From NCBI GenBank assembly GCA_905233425.1, contig CAJOEC010000053.1, positions 27,681-91,680 on the forward strand: 64,000 nucleotides of DNA. The letters run 5' to 3'. Positions 43,250 to 51,914 of this stretch are shown here, one piece after another. The translations under genes and the position numbers were made by a program. Positions within the stretch are counted from its first letter, which is position 1. Each line of letters begins with the position of its first letter. This stretch comes from an uncultured Prevotella sp. GTDB taxonomy: Bacteria > Bacteroidota > Bacteroidia > Bacteroidales > Bacteroidaceae. The notes under the pieces are model-generated. The model worked only from the letters and a program-made list of their open reading frames with translations. It searched no databases and had not been told where the DNA came from.

Positions 43250-43972
43250 ATGCTTAGACAATATAAAAGAAAAATGAGACTGCCTGAATGGCATGGTATT
43301 GGACGAAAGGTAGCTATAGTGATAGCCACACTCATCACTTATCACTTATCGCTTGTCACATCCCCGGCCCAGGACATCCTGAACCTGGAGCGCGACACTC
43401 TGCCCTTCTTCCGTGGCTTCGCCGTCTCTGCCGATGTGGTGGGAGCTTTGCAGATGCATCTTGGCGACTACGGACAGTATGAGGCAGCACTGCGCATCAA
43501 CCTCCGCAACCGCTATTTCCCCATCGTGGAGTTGGGCTACGGCAAGGCCGACCACGTAGACGACGCTGTGACGGAGATCACCTACCACACCAAGGCCCCA
43601 TATTTCCGTGTGGGCTGCGACTTCAACATAGCGAAGAACAAACGCTGGCAGAACCGCGTGTTCGTCGGTGTGCGCTATGGCTACACCAACTACAAGGCGG
43701 ACATATCGCGCAAGCCATTCAAGGATCCCGTGTGGAGATGGCCCACGACATACGATGTCAGAGGCAGCAAGTGCTACCAACACTGGGCCGAGGTTCTCTT
43801 CGGCATCGACGCCAAGGTCTACGGGCCGCTGCACTTGGGATGGAGCGCCCGCTACCGCCGCCGCCTGTTCCACGACGACGGCATAACGGGCAAGACATGG
43901 TACGTGCCGGGATATGGCACCCAGGACGACACGAACCTCGGCGTGACCTTCAACGTGATGGTGGACATCTAA
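43250..43972 (+). CDS. DUF6048-type outer-membrane protein
   Basis: A 240-aa protein with a signal peptide and an alternating beta pattern (VFVGVRYGYTNYKADI, LHLGWSARYRRRLFH, NLGVTFNVMVDI) expected of a small outer-membrane barrel. The likely start may be the second ATG at 43274. Codons for the signal peptide core overlap a short tandem repeat (ATCACTTATCACTTATC). It lies 54 bp after the DUF6452 lipoprotein, so the two probably form an envelope pair. The function is not known. Confidence 0.7.
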   Translation: MLRQYKRKMRLPEWHGIGRKVAIVIATLITYHLSLVTSPAQDILNLERDTLPFFRGFAVSADVVGALQMHLGDYGQYEAALRINLRNRYFPIVELGYGKADHVDDAVTEITYHTKAPYFRVGCDFNIAKNKRWQNRVFVGVRYGYTNYKADISRKPFKDPVWRWPTTYDVRGSKCYQHWAEVLFGIDAKVYGPLHLGWSARYRRRLFHDDGITGKTWYVPGYGTQDDTNLGVTFNVMVDI

Positions 43973-43999
43973 GGGATTTACGATTTAATTGTCTGGAAA

Positions 44000-44980
44000 A
44001 TGATTCTACCAAAGAAAATAATGCTCTGGCTGCTGCCGCTCCTTGCCATCGCTGTGCTTATCATTGTCATGGCCTTGGGACGGGGAGGGGAAAACGCGAT
44101 GACGTGGCAGCACGACGAAGGGTTTGTGTTCGGCACTGTCTACAGCATCACCTACCAGCATAACGAAGACCTTCAGGAGGACATCGAGGCCGAACTGCAG
44201 AAGGTGGACGACGAGTTCTCGATGTTCAACGAACAGTCCACCGTTGCCCGCATCAACTGTGGCGACAGTAGCGTGGAGCGCAGTCCCATGTTCCGGGAAG
44301 TCTACGACAAGGCCATGGCAGTGAATGCCGACACCTACGGTGCCTTCGACATCACCGTCGCCCCGCTCGTCAATGCATGGGGCTTCGGCTTCAAGCACGA
44401 GCAGATGCCCACAGCGGCGCAGGTGGACAGTCTGCTGAAGATTCGCTCGCAGATGGACTTCGCCGCCATCGCCAAGGGCTACGGCTGCGATGTCGTGGCC
44501 CGTCTGTTGGAGAGCAAGGGCATAGAGAACTACATGGTGGAGATTGGCGGCGAGGTGTGCCTCCGCGGCATGAACAAGAAGCAGGCGCCCTGGCGCATAG
44601 GGGTGAACAAGCCCACCGACGACTCGCTCGACGTGCAGGGCGAACTGCAGACTATTCTCAGCATCACCAACACCGCCATGGCCACCAGCGGCAACTACCG
44701 CAACTTCTACTACCAGGGCGGACGGAAATACGCGCACACCATCGACCCGCGCACCGGCTATCCCGTGCAGCACGAACTGCTCTCGGCGACGGTGCTCGCC
44801 GCCGACTGTGCCACCGCCGACGCCTACGCCACGGCATTCATGGTGCTCGGTCTCGACAGTGCAAAGACAGTTCTCGCCCGCCATCCCGAGATGCAGGGCT
44901 ACCTTATCTACACCACCCAGGACGACGAATACTCCGTGTGGCACTCGCCGGCACTGGACGACAGGATAATAAAGGACTAA
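44000..44980 (+). CDS. apbE: FAD:protein FMN transferase (ApbE)
   Basis: A 326-aa exported protein with an N-terminal hydrophobic anchor (MLWLLPLLAIAVLIIVMAL) and no lipobox Cys. Family motifs are FDITVAPLVNAWGFGF, DFAAIAKGYGCDVVARLLES, YMVEIGGEVCLRG, NTAMATSGNYRNFYY and YAHTIDPRTGYPV, including the Mg-binding Asp/Thr residues. ApbE attaches FMN to threonines of Na+-NQR and RNF subunits and related flavoproteins in the cell envelope. The likely client genes are outside the window. Confidence 0.93.
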   Translation: MILPKKIMLWLLPLLAIAVLIIVMALGRGGENAMTWQHDEGFVFGTVYSITYQHNEDLQEDIEAELQKVDDEFSMFNEQSTVARINCGDSSVERSPMFREVYDKAMAVNADTYGAFDITVAPLVNAWGFGFKHEQMPTAAQVDSLLKIRSQMDFAAIAKGYGCDVVARLLESKGIENYMVEIGGEVCLRGMNKKQAPWRIGVNKPTDDSLDVQGELQTILSITNTAMATSGNYRNFYYQGGRKYAHTIDPRTGYPVQHELLSATVLAADCATADAYATAFMVLGLDSAKTVLARHPEMQGYLIYTTQDDEYSVWHSPALDDRIIKD

Positions 44981-44984
44981 TTGT

Positions 44985-45075
44985 TTTTTCACCACGAATT
45001 TCACGAATTACACGAATGCTACGCAACAGTGAACCATATTAATTCGTTAAATTCGTTGTAGAGGAGAAAAAAGGT
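44985..45075. repeat. Inverted repeat of CGAATT units
   Basis: TTTTTTCACCACGAATTTCA... is mirrored by ...AACGAATT..TTAATTCG to GAGGAGAAAAAAGG, with arms of about 35 bp that match imperfectly. It sits just after apbE and could double as its terminator. Confidence 0.65.
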
Positions 45076-45100
45076 GATTTCTATTAATCTAATAATTGGT

Positions 45101-45222
45101 GCGCAGCCTTTCCCCTCCCTTGTAGGGGAGGGGTTAGGGGTGGGGTCAGTATATTTTTCACTGCCAATTAGTTACAGACCCCACCCCTGCCCCTCCCCTT
45201 GAAGGGAGGGGAAAGGCTGCGC
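45101..45222. repeat. GC-rich palindromic element B (intergenic)
   Basis: The arms at 45101-45147 and 45177-45222 are about 46 bp. They start GCGCAGCCTTTCCCCTCCCT and are complementary with a few mismatches; each contains an inner CCCTCCC/GGGAGGG palindrome. It shares the CCCTCCC core with elements A, C and F. It lies between apbE and the Crp/Fnr gene. Confidence 0.85.
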
Positions 45223-45266
45223 GTAGTTTTTGCAATTTATAGAACATACAAAAAGTAATAACATCG

Positions 45267-45944
45267 ATGTACAATCTTCAGCTATACGACCATCTTCTCC
45301 AGTTCCCCCTGTTCCAGGGGCTTAGTCGTGCTGAGCTGTTGCAGATGGCGGGAAACACGAAGTTCGGGTTCCTGAAGATTGACGCCGGGAAATACGTTGT
45401 GCGCGACGGCGACCTGTGCACCCAACTGTACTTCCTCATCGGCGGCACTATAACCCTCACCACCGAGAGCGACGACCACGGCTACAGCATCGTCGAGACG
45501 CTGTCGGCACCGTGGCTGCTCCAACCCGAGGCCCTCTTCGGTCTCTCGCCGCGCTACAGCTGCACCGCCCGTGCCACCACCGCCACACATTTCATCACGC
45601 TGTCGAAGGACGAGGTACTGCGGCTGCTCGACGACTTTCTCATCATCCGCCTCAATCTCCTCAACATCATGGCCACGCTCACCCAACGGCGTACCCGCCA
45701 GGCATGGCACCGTCCGCCAACCACCCTGCGCCACCGCATAGCACGTTTCCTCACCGAGCACTGCGCCTACCCCGCAGGGCAGAAACAGGTGAACATCCTC
45801 ATGAAGCGGCTGGCCCTTGAGATGAACGCCAGCCGTCTCGACGTTTCTGAGGCCCTCAACGACATGCAGGCCGACGGACTCATAGGCCTTCACCGTGGAC
45901 GTATAGAAGTGCCGTCGTTAGAAAGGGTTGCAACCTCCATATAG
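45267..45944 (+). CDS. Crp/Fnr-family transcription regulator
   Basis: A 225-aa protein. The cyclic-nucleotide-binding fold spans about 10-125 (FPLFQGLSRAELLQMAG, VVRDGDLCTQLYFLIGGTIT) and the winged helix about 150-225 (MKRLALEMNASRLDVSEALN then DMQADGLIGLHRGRIEV). There is no cysteine cluster of the FNR type, so an iron-sulfur sensor is unlikely; the effector is unknown. It is 17 bp before the AGCS symporter gene, which may be its target. Confidence 0.9.
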   Translation: MYNLQLYDHLLQFPLFQGLSRAELLQMAGNTKFGFLKIDAGKYVVRDGDLCTQLYFLIGGTITLTTESDDHGYSIVETLSAPWLLQPEALFGLSPRYSCTARATTATHFITLSKDEVLRLLDDFLIIRLNLLNIMATLTQRRTRQAWHRPPTTLRHRIARFLTEHCAYPAGQKQVNILMKRLALEMNASRLDVSEALNDMQADGLIGLHRGRIEVPSLERVATSI

Positions 45945-45960
45945 TAATAACACATAAACA

Positions 45961-47322
45961 ATGACGACCATCAACGACTTCTTTACCGTTATCAGCTCCT
46001 GGCTGTGGGGCTGGCCGATGGTGGTGCTCCTCTTAGGCACCCACCTGTTCCTTACCTTCCGCCTTGGCGTGCCGCAGCGGAAGCTGTTCACGGGCATACG
46101 CCTGTCGATGAAACGCGATGCCGGGGCCACCGGTGACGTGAGCCAGTTTGGCGCCCTCGCCACCGCCTTGGCAGCCACCATAGGCACGGGCAACATCGTG
46201 GGCGTGGCGACGGCGGTGACCCTCGGAGGCCCGGGGGCAGTACTGTGGTGCTGGCTGACGGGCATCTTCGGCATGGCCACGAAATATGCCGAGGGGCTGT
46301 TGGCGGTGAGATACCGTGTTAAGGGTCCCGACGGACGGATGTACGGCGGACCGATGTACGCCCTGGAGCGCGGCTTGGGGATGAAATGGCTGGCCGTGGT
46401 CTTCGCCGTGTGCACAGCCTTGGCGTCGTTTGGCATCGGCTGCACCGTCCAGGCCAACAGCATCGCCCTGCTCGCCAACGAGACCTTCGGCATCCCCACA
46501 TGGGTGATGGGCATCTTCGTGTGTCTGCTCACGGCGGTGGTCATCCTCGGCGGCGTGAAGTCCATAGCCCGCGTGTGCATGGTTCTCGTACCTTTCATGG
46601 CCGTGTTCTACGTTGTGGGCTGCATCATCATCCTGTGCATGAATGCCGCCTACGTATGGCCTGCGCTGAAGCTCATCGTCACGGCGGCCTTCAACCCCTC
46701 GGCGGCCGGCGGCGGTTTCGTTGGTGCCACGGTGATGATGGCGGCACGCTATGGCATCGCCCGCGGACTGTTCAGCAACGAGAGCGGCATGGGGTCGGCA
46801 CCCATCGTGGCGGCAGCGGCACAGACACGCAACCCCGTGCGCCAGGCACTGGTATCGTCGACAGGCACTTTCTGGGACACCGTGGTCATCTGCGCCCTGA
46901 CGGGCTTGGTGCTCGTGAGCAGCATCATCGCCTATCCCGACATCAGCTACAGCGACGGCGCGGCACTGACAAAGGTGGCCTTCAGCAAGATTCCCTACGT
47001 GGGTGCTCCGCTGCTCACCTTCGGCATCCTCACCTTCGCCTTCAGCACCATCCTCGGATGGAGCTACTACGGCGAGTGTGCCGTGAACTACGTTGAGCAC
47101 AAGCGTGCCAACCGCTTCTACCGCATCATCTTCATTGTGGCCCTCTTCTTCGGGTGCATCATCAACCTCGACATCATCTGGAACATCGCCGACTGCATGA
47201 ACGCACTCATGGCCATACCCAACCTCTTGGCACTACTGCTGCTCAGTGGTGTCGCTGCCCGCGAGACAAAGAAATACCTGTGGGCAGACCGGCTGGACGA
47301 GGAGATGGCTGAGGATGACTGA
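45961..47322 (+). CDS. Sodium:alanine symporter (AGCS family)
   Basis: A 453-aa membrane protein with about eleven helices. It has the AGCS signature GTGNIVGVATAVTLGGPGAV, followed by GIFGMATKYAEGLLAVRYR, and later GLFSNESGMGSAPIVAAAAQ and TFAFSTILGWSYYGE. It takes up alanine, glycine or similar amino acids with Na+. The coupling to the preceding regulator suggests amino-acid-responsive control. The protein looks complete. Confidence 0.93.
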   Translation: MTTINDFFTVISSWLWGWPMVVLLLGTHLFLTFRLGVPQRKLFTGIRLSMKRDAGATGDVSQFGALATALAATIGTGNIVGVATAVTLGGPGAVLWCWLTGIFGMATKYAEGLLAVRYRVKGPDGRMYGGPMYALERGLGMKWLAVVFAVCTALASFGIGCTVQANSIALLANETFGIPTWVMGIFVCLLTAVVILGGVKSIARVCMVLVPFMAVFYVVGCIIILCMNAAYVWPALKLIVTAAFNPSAAGGGFVGATVMMAARYGIARGLFSNESGMGSAPIVAAAAQTRNPVRQALVSSTGTFWDTVVICALTGLVLVSSIIAYPDISYSDGAALTKVAFSKIPYVGAPLLTFGILTFAFSTILGWSYYGECAVNYVEHKRANRFYRIIFIVALFFGCIINLDIIWNIADCMNALMAIPNLLALLLLSGVAARETKKYLWADRLDEEMAEDD

Positions 47323-47406
47323 CGTCCCGTCTTTTTGCAGCGGACTTAGTCTGACGTAGTCCACCGCTAACAAACATTAAATCTTGGTTAAACTAAGTAA
47401 AAGTCT

Positions 47407-47436
47407 TGGCTGTGTGCCAAGGCTTTTCTACTTTTG
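47407..47436 (+). promoter_or_regulatory. Promoter with an internal palindrome
   Basis: TACTTTTG (47429-47436) is the -7 box for the ABC operon. Directly upstream CTTGGC TGTGT GCCAAG forms a palindrome where a repressor, perhaps the GntR protein at 49322, could bind. Confidence 0.5.
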
Positions 47437-47465
47437 CAGTGTACTATTGTACTAACACACTAAAG

Positions 47466-48290
47466 ATGACGTTTATGATTGACATCAGAGACATTAGTTT
47501 CAGCTATCCGGGCCAGAAGGAACGGGTGTTCGACGGCTTCAGCCTTCGGTTGGAGGAGAACAAGATTTACGGATTGTTAGGGAAGAACGGTACGGGCAAG
47601 TCGACGCTGCTCTACTTGGTGGCGGGACTGCTGCGGCCCACTGCCGGGACTGTTTGTTGCGACTCAGTCGCAACATACAAGCGACAGGCGGAGACACTGG
47701 AGGAGATTTTCCTCGTGCCCGAGGAGTTCGACCTGCCATCGATGACGCTACGGCGCTATGTGGAACTGCACGCGCCGTTCTATCCGCGCTTCAGTAAGGA
47801 GCGTTTAGACACCTGTCTGCGCGACTTCGAACTGACGCCCGACCTCGACCTCGGAGCACTGTCGATGGGACAGAAGAAGAAGGTATTCATGTCGTTCGCC
47901 TTGGCAACCAACACGAGGCTTCTGCTGATGGACGAACCGACAAACGGTCTCGACATCCCCTCGAAGAGCCAGTTCCGCCGCACGGTGGCGCAGAACATGA
48001 GCGACGACCAGACCATCATCATCTCCACCCACCAGGTGCACGACGTGGAGGCGCTTCTCGACCATATACTCATGCTGAACCAGCGCGAGCTGCTGCTCAA
48101 CGCCTCGGTGCAGGAGATTATGGAGAAATACGTTTTCGAGTACCGCCCCGTGGACGACGGTTCCCCCGTCGTCTATGCCGAACCGACGCTACAGGGCAAC
48201 GCCGTGATGGCCCTGCGCCAGGAGGGACAGCCCGAGACGCAGGTAAACCTCGAACTGCTCTTCAACGCTGTGGCGAACAAACGGCTGTAA
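47466..48290 (+). CDS. ABC transporter ATP-binding protein (GntR-linked)
   Basis: A 274-aa ATPase from the ATG at 47466 (47475 is also possible); the ORF start at 47406 lies upstream of the -7 box. Walker A is GLLGKNGTGKSTLLYL, the signature is GALSMGQKKKVFM, Walker B is LLLMDEPTNGLD and the switch is STHQVHD. It resembles the YtrB/YtrE-type ATPases that pair with a short permease and a YtrA-like GntR regulator, both encoded downstream. The substrate is unknown; related systems respond to cell-wall antibiotics. Confidence 0.88.
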   Translation: MTFMIDIRDISFSYPGQKERVFDGFSLRLEENKIYGLLGKNGTGKSTLLYLVAGLLRPTAGTVCCDSVATYKRQAETLEEIFLVPEEFDLPSMTLRRYVELHAPFYPRFSKERLDTCLRDFELTPDLDLGALSMGQKKKVFMSFALATNTRLLLMDEPTNGLDIPSKSQFRRTVAQNMSDDQTIIISTHQVHDVEALLDHILMLNQRELLLNASVQEIMEKYVFEYRPVDDGSPVVYAEPTLQGNAVMALRQEGQPETQVNLELLFNAVANKRL

Positions 48291-48365
48291 GCTATGGAAA
48301 AGGCGGTTCTTTCTCCCACTTTGCCCGTACCAGTCTACCCAAATGAACAGAGCAAGAGTTTATTC

Positions 48366-48446
48366 AACATCGGTGAACGTTAATTCGCCGTCGGCGAACG
48401 TTAAATCAACGTCGGTGAACGTTAATTCAACGTCGGCGAATAAACT
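48366..48446. repeat. Tandem repeat of about 21 bp, four copies
   Basis: Units of the type CGTCGG(T/C)GAACGTTAATTC(A) follow each other four times between the ATPase and permease genes. Each unit holds a small palindrome AACGTT. It could be an mRNA spacer, or it could bind a protein; nothing decides this. Confidence 0.8.
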
Positions 48447-48494
48447 TTTCAGTTAAACTCATAACATCATATACTTTCACATAAACTAACGATA

Positions 48495-49325
48495 ATGAAA
48501 CAGTTTGATATGAAACGCTTCGGCCAAGTGCTGAAGCTCGACTTTGCCGAAGGCCGTAAGGCCATATTATGGGGCGCACTCGCCATGCTGCTGCTCTACC
48601 TGTTCTTCTTCTGGTTCGCCCATAACATCGTGTTCCTTGATAGTAGAGTTGATTGTATTCAGGACCCTGAGCAACGGATGATTATGAGAGTTAATGGCAT
48701 CTGCGAAGCCGTAGGTGCCTTTGGTGCGATGGCCCTGTTCATCTTCCTGCTCATCGCAGCCAGCACGCTCTATCGCGGTGAGCAGAAGAAGCAGAAGCGT
48801 ATCGCGTGGCTGATGCTGCCTGCCACAAATCTGGAGAAGTTCCTGTCGCGGTGGATATACTTAATGGTGTTCTCGTTGGTGGGCGGACTGCTGCCGTTCT
48901 TCGTGGCCGACGGCATCCACGCAGCCTATCTGTGGATGACGGACTACCCCGTGATGACGGCCATCGACGATTTCTTCCACGTCATACCACATGTGCCGGA
49001 AGGTGGGACGACGGAAACCTGGCTGAGTGTCATAATGATGTACAGCTTCCTTATCGCCATCCATGCCTTCTACCTCTTAGGCGGCGTGTTCTTCAAGAAG
49101 TTCCATTTCATCGCCGTATCCGCCCTCGTGGTCATAGCGTTTACGGGCTTCGTCGGACTGTTTAACATGCTGGTCACGCCCGGACAGCCGATGCCTGTCA
49201 GCAACACGGCCTATTACATCAGCGTGACCGTCTTCTGGATTGTCGCCATCACCCTCTTCACCTGGCTCGCCTACCGTTTGTTCTGCCGCTGGCAGGTTGT
49301 CACACATAAATACGCCAACGTATGA
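48495..49325 (+). CDS. ABC transporter membrane component
   Basis: A 276-aa protein with about six membrane helices: ILWGALAMLLLYLFFFW, AFGAMALFIFLLIAAS, WIYLMVFSLVGGLLPFFVAD, LSVIMMYSFLIAIHAFYLL, FIAVSALVVIAFTGFVG and ISVTVFWIVAITLFTWLAY. After the second helix, ASTLYRGEQKKQKRIAWLML is the cytoplasmic loop seen in ABC-2-like permeases. It overlaps the GntR gene by 4 bp, so ATPase, permease and regulator form one unit. Confidence 0.8.
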   Translation: MKQFDMKRFGQVLKLDFAEGRKAILWGALAMLLLYLFFFWFAHNIVFLDSRVDCIQDPEQRMIMRVNGICEAVGAFGAMALFIFLLIAASTLYRGEQKKQKRIAWLMLPATNLEKFLSRWIYLMVFSLVGGLLPFFVADGIHAAYLWMTDYPVMTAIDDFFHVIPHVPEGGTTETWLSVIMMYSFLIAIHAFYLLGGVFFKKFHFIAVSALVVIAFTGFVGLFNMLVTPGQPMPVSNTAYYISVTVFWIVAITLFTWLAYRLFCRWQVVTHKYANV

Positions 49326-49681
49326 ACTTCACTAACGACAAACCCATATTCCTACAGATGGCCGACCGCCTATGTGACGAGATCCTGGCCGGCACATACA
49401 AGGACGACGACCGCATACCGTCGGTGCGCGAATATGCCGTGCTGCTCGAGGTGAACACCAACACCGCCGTCAAGGCATACGACGAGCTGGCACGCGCGAA
49501 CATTATATATAATAAAAGGGGGCTGGGCTACTTCGTCACGCCCGGTGCACGCGACGAGATCCTCGCCACGCGACGGAAGGAGTTCTTAGGTGTCCGCCTG
49601 CCCGAAATGTTCCGCCAGATGCAGCTCCTCGGCCTCGGCATCGAGGACGTGGTGGGCACATGGCAGCACCAAAACAGATAA
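49322..49681 (+). CDS. GntR-family (YtrA-like) transcription regulator
   Basis: A 119-aa protein consisting of a GntR winged helix (PIFLQMADRLCDEILAGTYK, then RIPSVREYAVLLEVNTNTAV and ARANIIYNKRGLGYFV) plus a short helical tail. It lacks the large ligand-binding domain of other GntR proteins, as in YtrA. It probably represses its own ABC operon; the CTTGGC/GCCAAG palindrome at 47407 is a candidate site. Confidence 0.9.
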   Translation: MNFTNDKPIFLQMADRLCDEILAGTYKDDDRIPSVREYAVLLEVNTNTAVKAYDELARANIIYNKRGLGYFVTPGARDEILATRRKEFLGVRLPEMFRQMQLLGLGIEDVVGTWQHQNR

Positions 49682-49753
49682 TAGATACTATTTAGCAAAA
49701 CATGGAAAAACAAGAAAAACAGGAAAAAACACATTGTCTTGCAACTTTCTGTG

Positions 49754-49761
49754 TATCTTTG
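49754..49761 (+). promoter_or_regulatory. -7 box of the MacB/TolC-type efflux operon
   Basis: TATCTTTG lies 23 bp before the ATPase ATG at 49785. An ATTG lies 17 bp upstream. The longer ORF start at 49590 falls before the promoter. Confidence 0.65.
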
Positions 49762-49784
49762 CCGTCAAACTGAAAAAAGAAACG

Positions 49785-50486
49785 ATGATTAAACTACGCG
49801 ACGTCAACAAAACCTATTTCGGGGCACAGCCGCTACACGTGCTGAAAGGCATCAACCTCGACATCGACGAGGGGGAGTTCGTCTCCATTATGGGCGCCTC
49901 AGGTTCGGGGAAGAGCACTCTGCTCAACATCCTCGGCATCCTCGACAACTACGACTCGGGACTCTACGAGCTGGCGGGGGTGAAAATATGGAACCTCTCT
50001 GAGCGCAAGGCTGCCGAGTACCGCAACCGTATGATCGGCTTCATCTTCCAGTCGTTCAACCTCATAAGCTTCAAGAACGCCGTGGAGAACGTCGAACTGC
50101 CACTGTTCTACCAAGGCGTCGGCCGCCGCAAGCGACACCAGTTGGCCCTGGAATACTTAGAGCGTCTCGGACTCTTGGACTGGGCCACCCACTACCCCAA
50201 CGAGCTTTCCGGCGGACAGCGCCAGCGCGTGGCCATCGCCCGCGCCCTCATCACCCGTCCGCAGATCATCCTCGCCGACGAGCCGACGGGCGCCCTCGAC
50301 TCGAAGACCAGCGTAGAGGTGATGCAGCTGCTGAAAACCCTCAACGCCGAGGAGAAGATCACCCAGATTATCGTCACCCACGACCCAGTGGTGGCCGAAC
50401 AGACCAATAGAATTATCAGAATAAAGGACGGCGTGATAGAAGCCCCACCCCCGACCCCTCCCTCGGGGGGGGAGGGGAGTAGATAG
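49785..50486 (+). CDS. MacB-type ABC ATPase with palindrome-encoded C-terminus
   Basis: A 233-aa ATPase from the ATG at 49785. It has Walker A MGASGSGKSTLLNIL, Q-loop FQSFNLISF, signature LSGGQRQRVAIARAL, Walker B ILADEPTGALD and switch VTHDPVV, typical of LolD/MacB-like exporters. The normal end is near IIRIKDGVIE. The last residues APPPTPPSGGEGSR and the stop come from the left arm of palindromic element C. With the two permeases, adaptor and TolC-like protein downstream it should form a tripartite efflux system. Confidence 0.92.
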   Translation: MIKLRDVNKTYFGAQPLHVLKGINLDIDEGEFVSIMGASGSGKSTLLNILGILDNYDSGLYELAGVKIWNLSERKAAEYRNRMIGFIFQSFNLISFKNAVENVELPLFYQGVGRRKRHQLALEYLERLGLLDWATHYPNELSGGQRQRVAIARALITRPQIILADEPTGALDSKTSVEVMQLLKTLNAEEKITQIIVTHDPVVAEQTNRIIRIKDGVIEAPPPTPPSGGEGSR

Positions 50487-50585
50487 TCCTGTAGGCTGAA
50501 AATCCGCTATGATAATTATGGAAAATATGAATAAGTTTAACTATATACTCCCCTCTCCTTTGCGAGAGGGGTTGGAGGTGAGGCT
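50441..50585. repeat. GC-rich palindromic element C, gene end to gene start
   Basis: The arms at 50441-50486 and 50541-50585 are complementary but diverged. They run from AGCCCCACCCCCGACCCCTC on the left to ...GAGGTGAGGCT on the right. The left arm encodes the end and stop of the ATPase gene; the right arm ends at the base before the next ATG. Confidence 0.8.
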
Positions 50586-51911
50586 ATGGAGTTATTGAAT
50601 GAGATATGGCAGACGGCGCGGCGTAACAAGCTGAGGACGACGCTTACGGGCTTCGCGGTGGCATGGGGCATCTTCATGCTCATCGTACTGCTCGGCGCGG
50701 GCAACGGCCTCATCAACGCGAACCTGAAGCAGAGCGACCGGTTCCTCTCGTCGTCGATGGTGGTGTACGGCGGTTGGACGTCGAAGCCCTACCAGGGTCT
50801 GAAGGAAGGGCGTGACATCCGACTGCACGACCGCGACATGGAGATCACGGCCACAGAGTTCCGGAAGAACGTCGACGAGGTGGGGGCGCAGTACAACACC
50901 AGCGCGACCATCAGCCTCGGTCAGCAGTACATCAGCGGTAGCATCAGCGGTGTCTATCCCAACCACATAAAGATCAACAAGGTGGAGATGCTCTACGGCC
51001 GCTTCATCAACGACATCGACATCCGCGAGAGCCGCAAAGTGCTCGTGCTCAGCAACAAACAGGCACAGGAACTGTTAGGCAAAGCCCCCCCTTCTGCCCC
51101 CGAGGGGGCTACAATAGCATCTGCCCGCAAAACTAATGAAGCCCCCTCGGGGGCCGTAGGGGGGGCTTTGATAGGCCGCTTCGTAAATGTCGGCTCACTG
51201 GCCTTCAAGGTGGTAGGCATCTATAAGGAGACAGAGAACGGGCGTGGCGACGTGTTCAGCGGCTACACGGCCATCAAGCGCATCTTCGGCGCGAACACCG
51301 ACGATGCCGGGCGCATAGAGTTCACCTTCCACGGACTGACCACAGAGAAGGCCAACGAGGACTTCGAGAAGGACTACCGCCACCGTCTGAACGCCGAGCA
51401 CCAGGCTCACCCCGACGACGAGGATGCCGTGTGGCTGTGGAACCGCTTCACGCAGAACATGCAGATGGAGCAGGGCATAGGCATCATCCGCACAGCCCTA
51501 TGGATAGTGGGTCTCTTCACCCTGCTAAGCGGCATCGTCGGCGTGTCGAACATCATGCTCATAACCGTCAAGGAACGCACCCATGAGTTCGGAATACGCA
51601 AGGCCATCGGCGCGAAGCCCTGGAGCATCCTGCGGCTGATTATCGTCGAGAGTATCATCATCACCACCATCTTCGGCTACATCGGAATGCTCCTCGGCAT
51701 CCTTGCCAACGAATACATGGACGCAACCATCGGCCACGAGACCATCGACACCGGACTGTTCAAGGCCACCATGTTCCTCGACCCCACCGTAGGCCTCGAC
51801 GTATGTATCGAGGCGACCATGGTGATGATCATCGCCGGCACCATCGCCGGACTCATCCCAGCCTACAAGGCCTCGCGCATCAGGCCCATAGAGGCGCTGA
51901 GGGCAGAGTGA
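50586..51911 (+). CDS. MacB-like ABC permease 1, with in-frame palindrome
   Basis: A 441-aa protein. TM1 is near 20-40 (TLTGFAVAWGIFMLIVLLGA), followed by a large periplasmic MacB_PCD domain and three C-terminal FtsX helices (LWIVGLFTLLSGIVGVSNIM; IVESIIITTIFGYIGMLLGI; MVMIIAGTIAGLIPAYKASR). Around residues 165-196 the sequence KAPPSAPEGATIASARK to [11 protein letters not shown] is foreign and comes from palindromic element D; the normal domain resumes at RFVNVGSLAFKVVGIYK. The gene frame is kept, so the protein may still work with this extra periplasmic loop. Confidence 0.9.
   Translation: MELLNEIWQTARRNKLRTTLTGFAVAWGIFMLIVLLGAGNGLINANLKQSDRFLSSSMVVYGGWTSKPYQGLKEGRDIRLHDRDMEITATEFRKNVDEVGAQYNTSATISLGQQYISGSISGVYPNHIKINKVEMLYGRFINDIDIRESRKVLVLSNKQAQELLGKAPPSAPEGATIASARKTNEAPSGAVGGALIGRFVNVGSLAFKVVGIYKETENGRGDVFSGYTAIKRIFGANTDDAGRIEFTFHGLTTEKANEDFEKDYRHRLNAEHQAHPDDEDAVWLWNRFTQNMQMEQGIGIIRTALWIVGLFTLLSGIVGVSNIMLITVKERTHEFGIRKAIGAKPWSILRLIIVESIIITTIFGYIGMLLGILANEYMDATIGHETIDTGLFKATMFLDPTVGLDVCIEATMVMIIAGTIAGLIPAYKASRIRPIEALRAE
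51081..51171. repeat. GC-rich palindromic element D, in frame inside a permease gene
   Basis: The 31-bp arms (51081-51111 and 51141-51171) begin CAAAGCCCCCCCT and contain GCCCCCGAGGGGGC; they differ at about three positions. The spacer is 29 bp. Translation gives APPSAPEGATIA from one arm and [10 protein letters not shown] from the other, the same peptides as in element E within hisF. Confidence 0.9.
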
Positions 51912-51914
51912 CAA

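Noticed and set aside
48366-48446. CRISPR or origin iterons
   Set aside because: The units abut without spacers and no replication gene is nearby.
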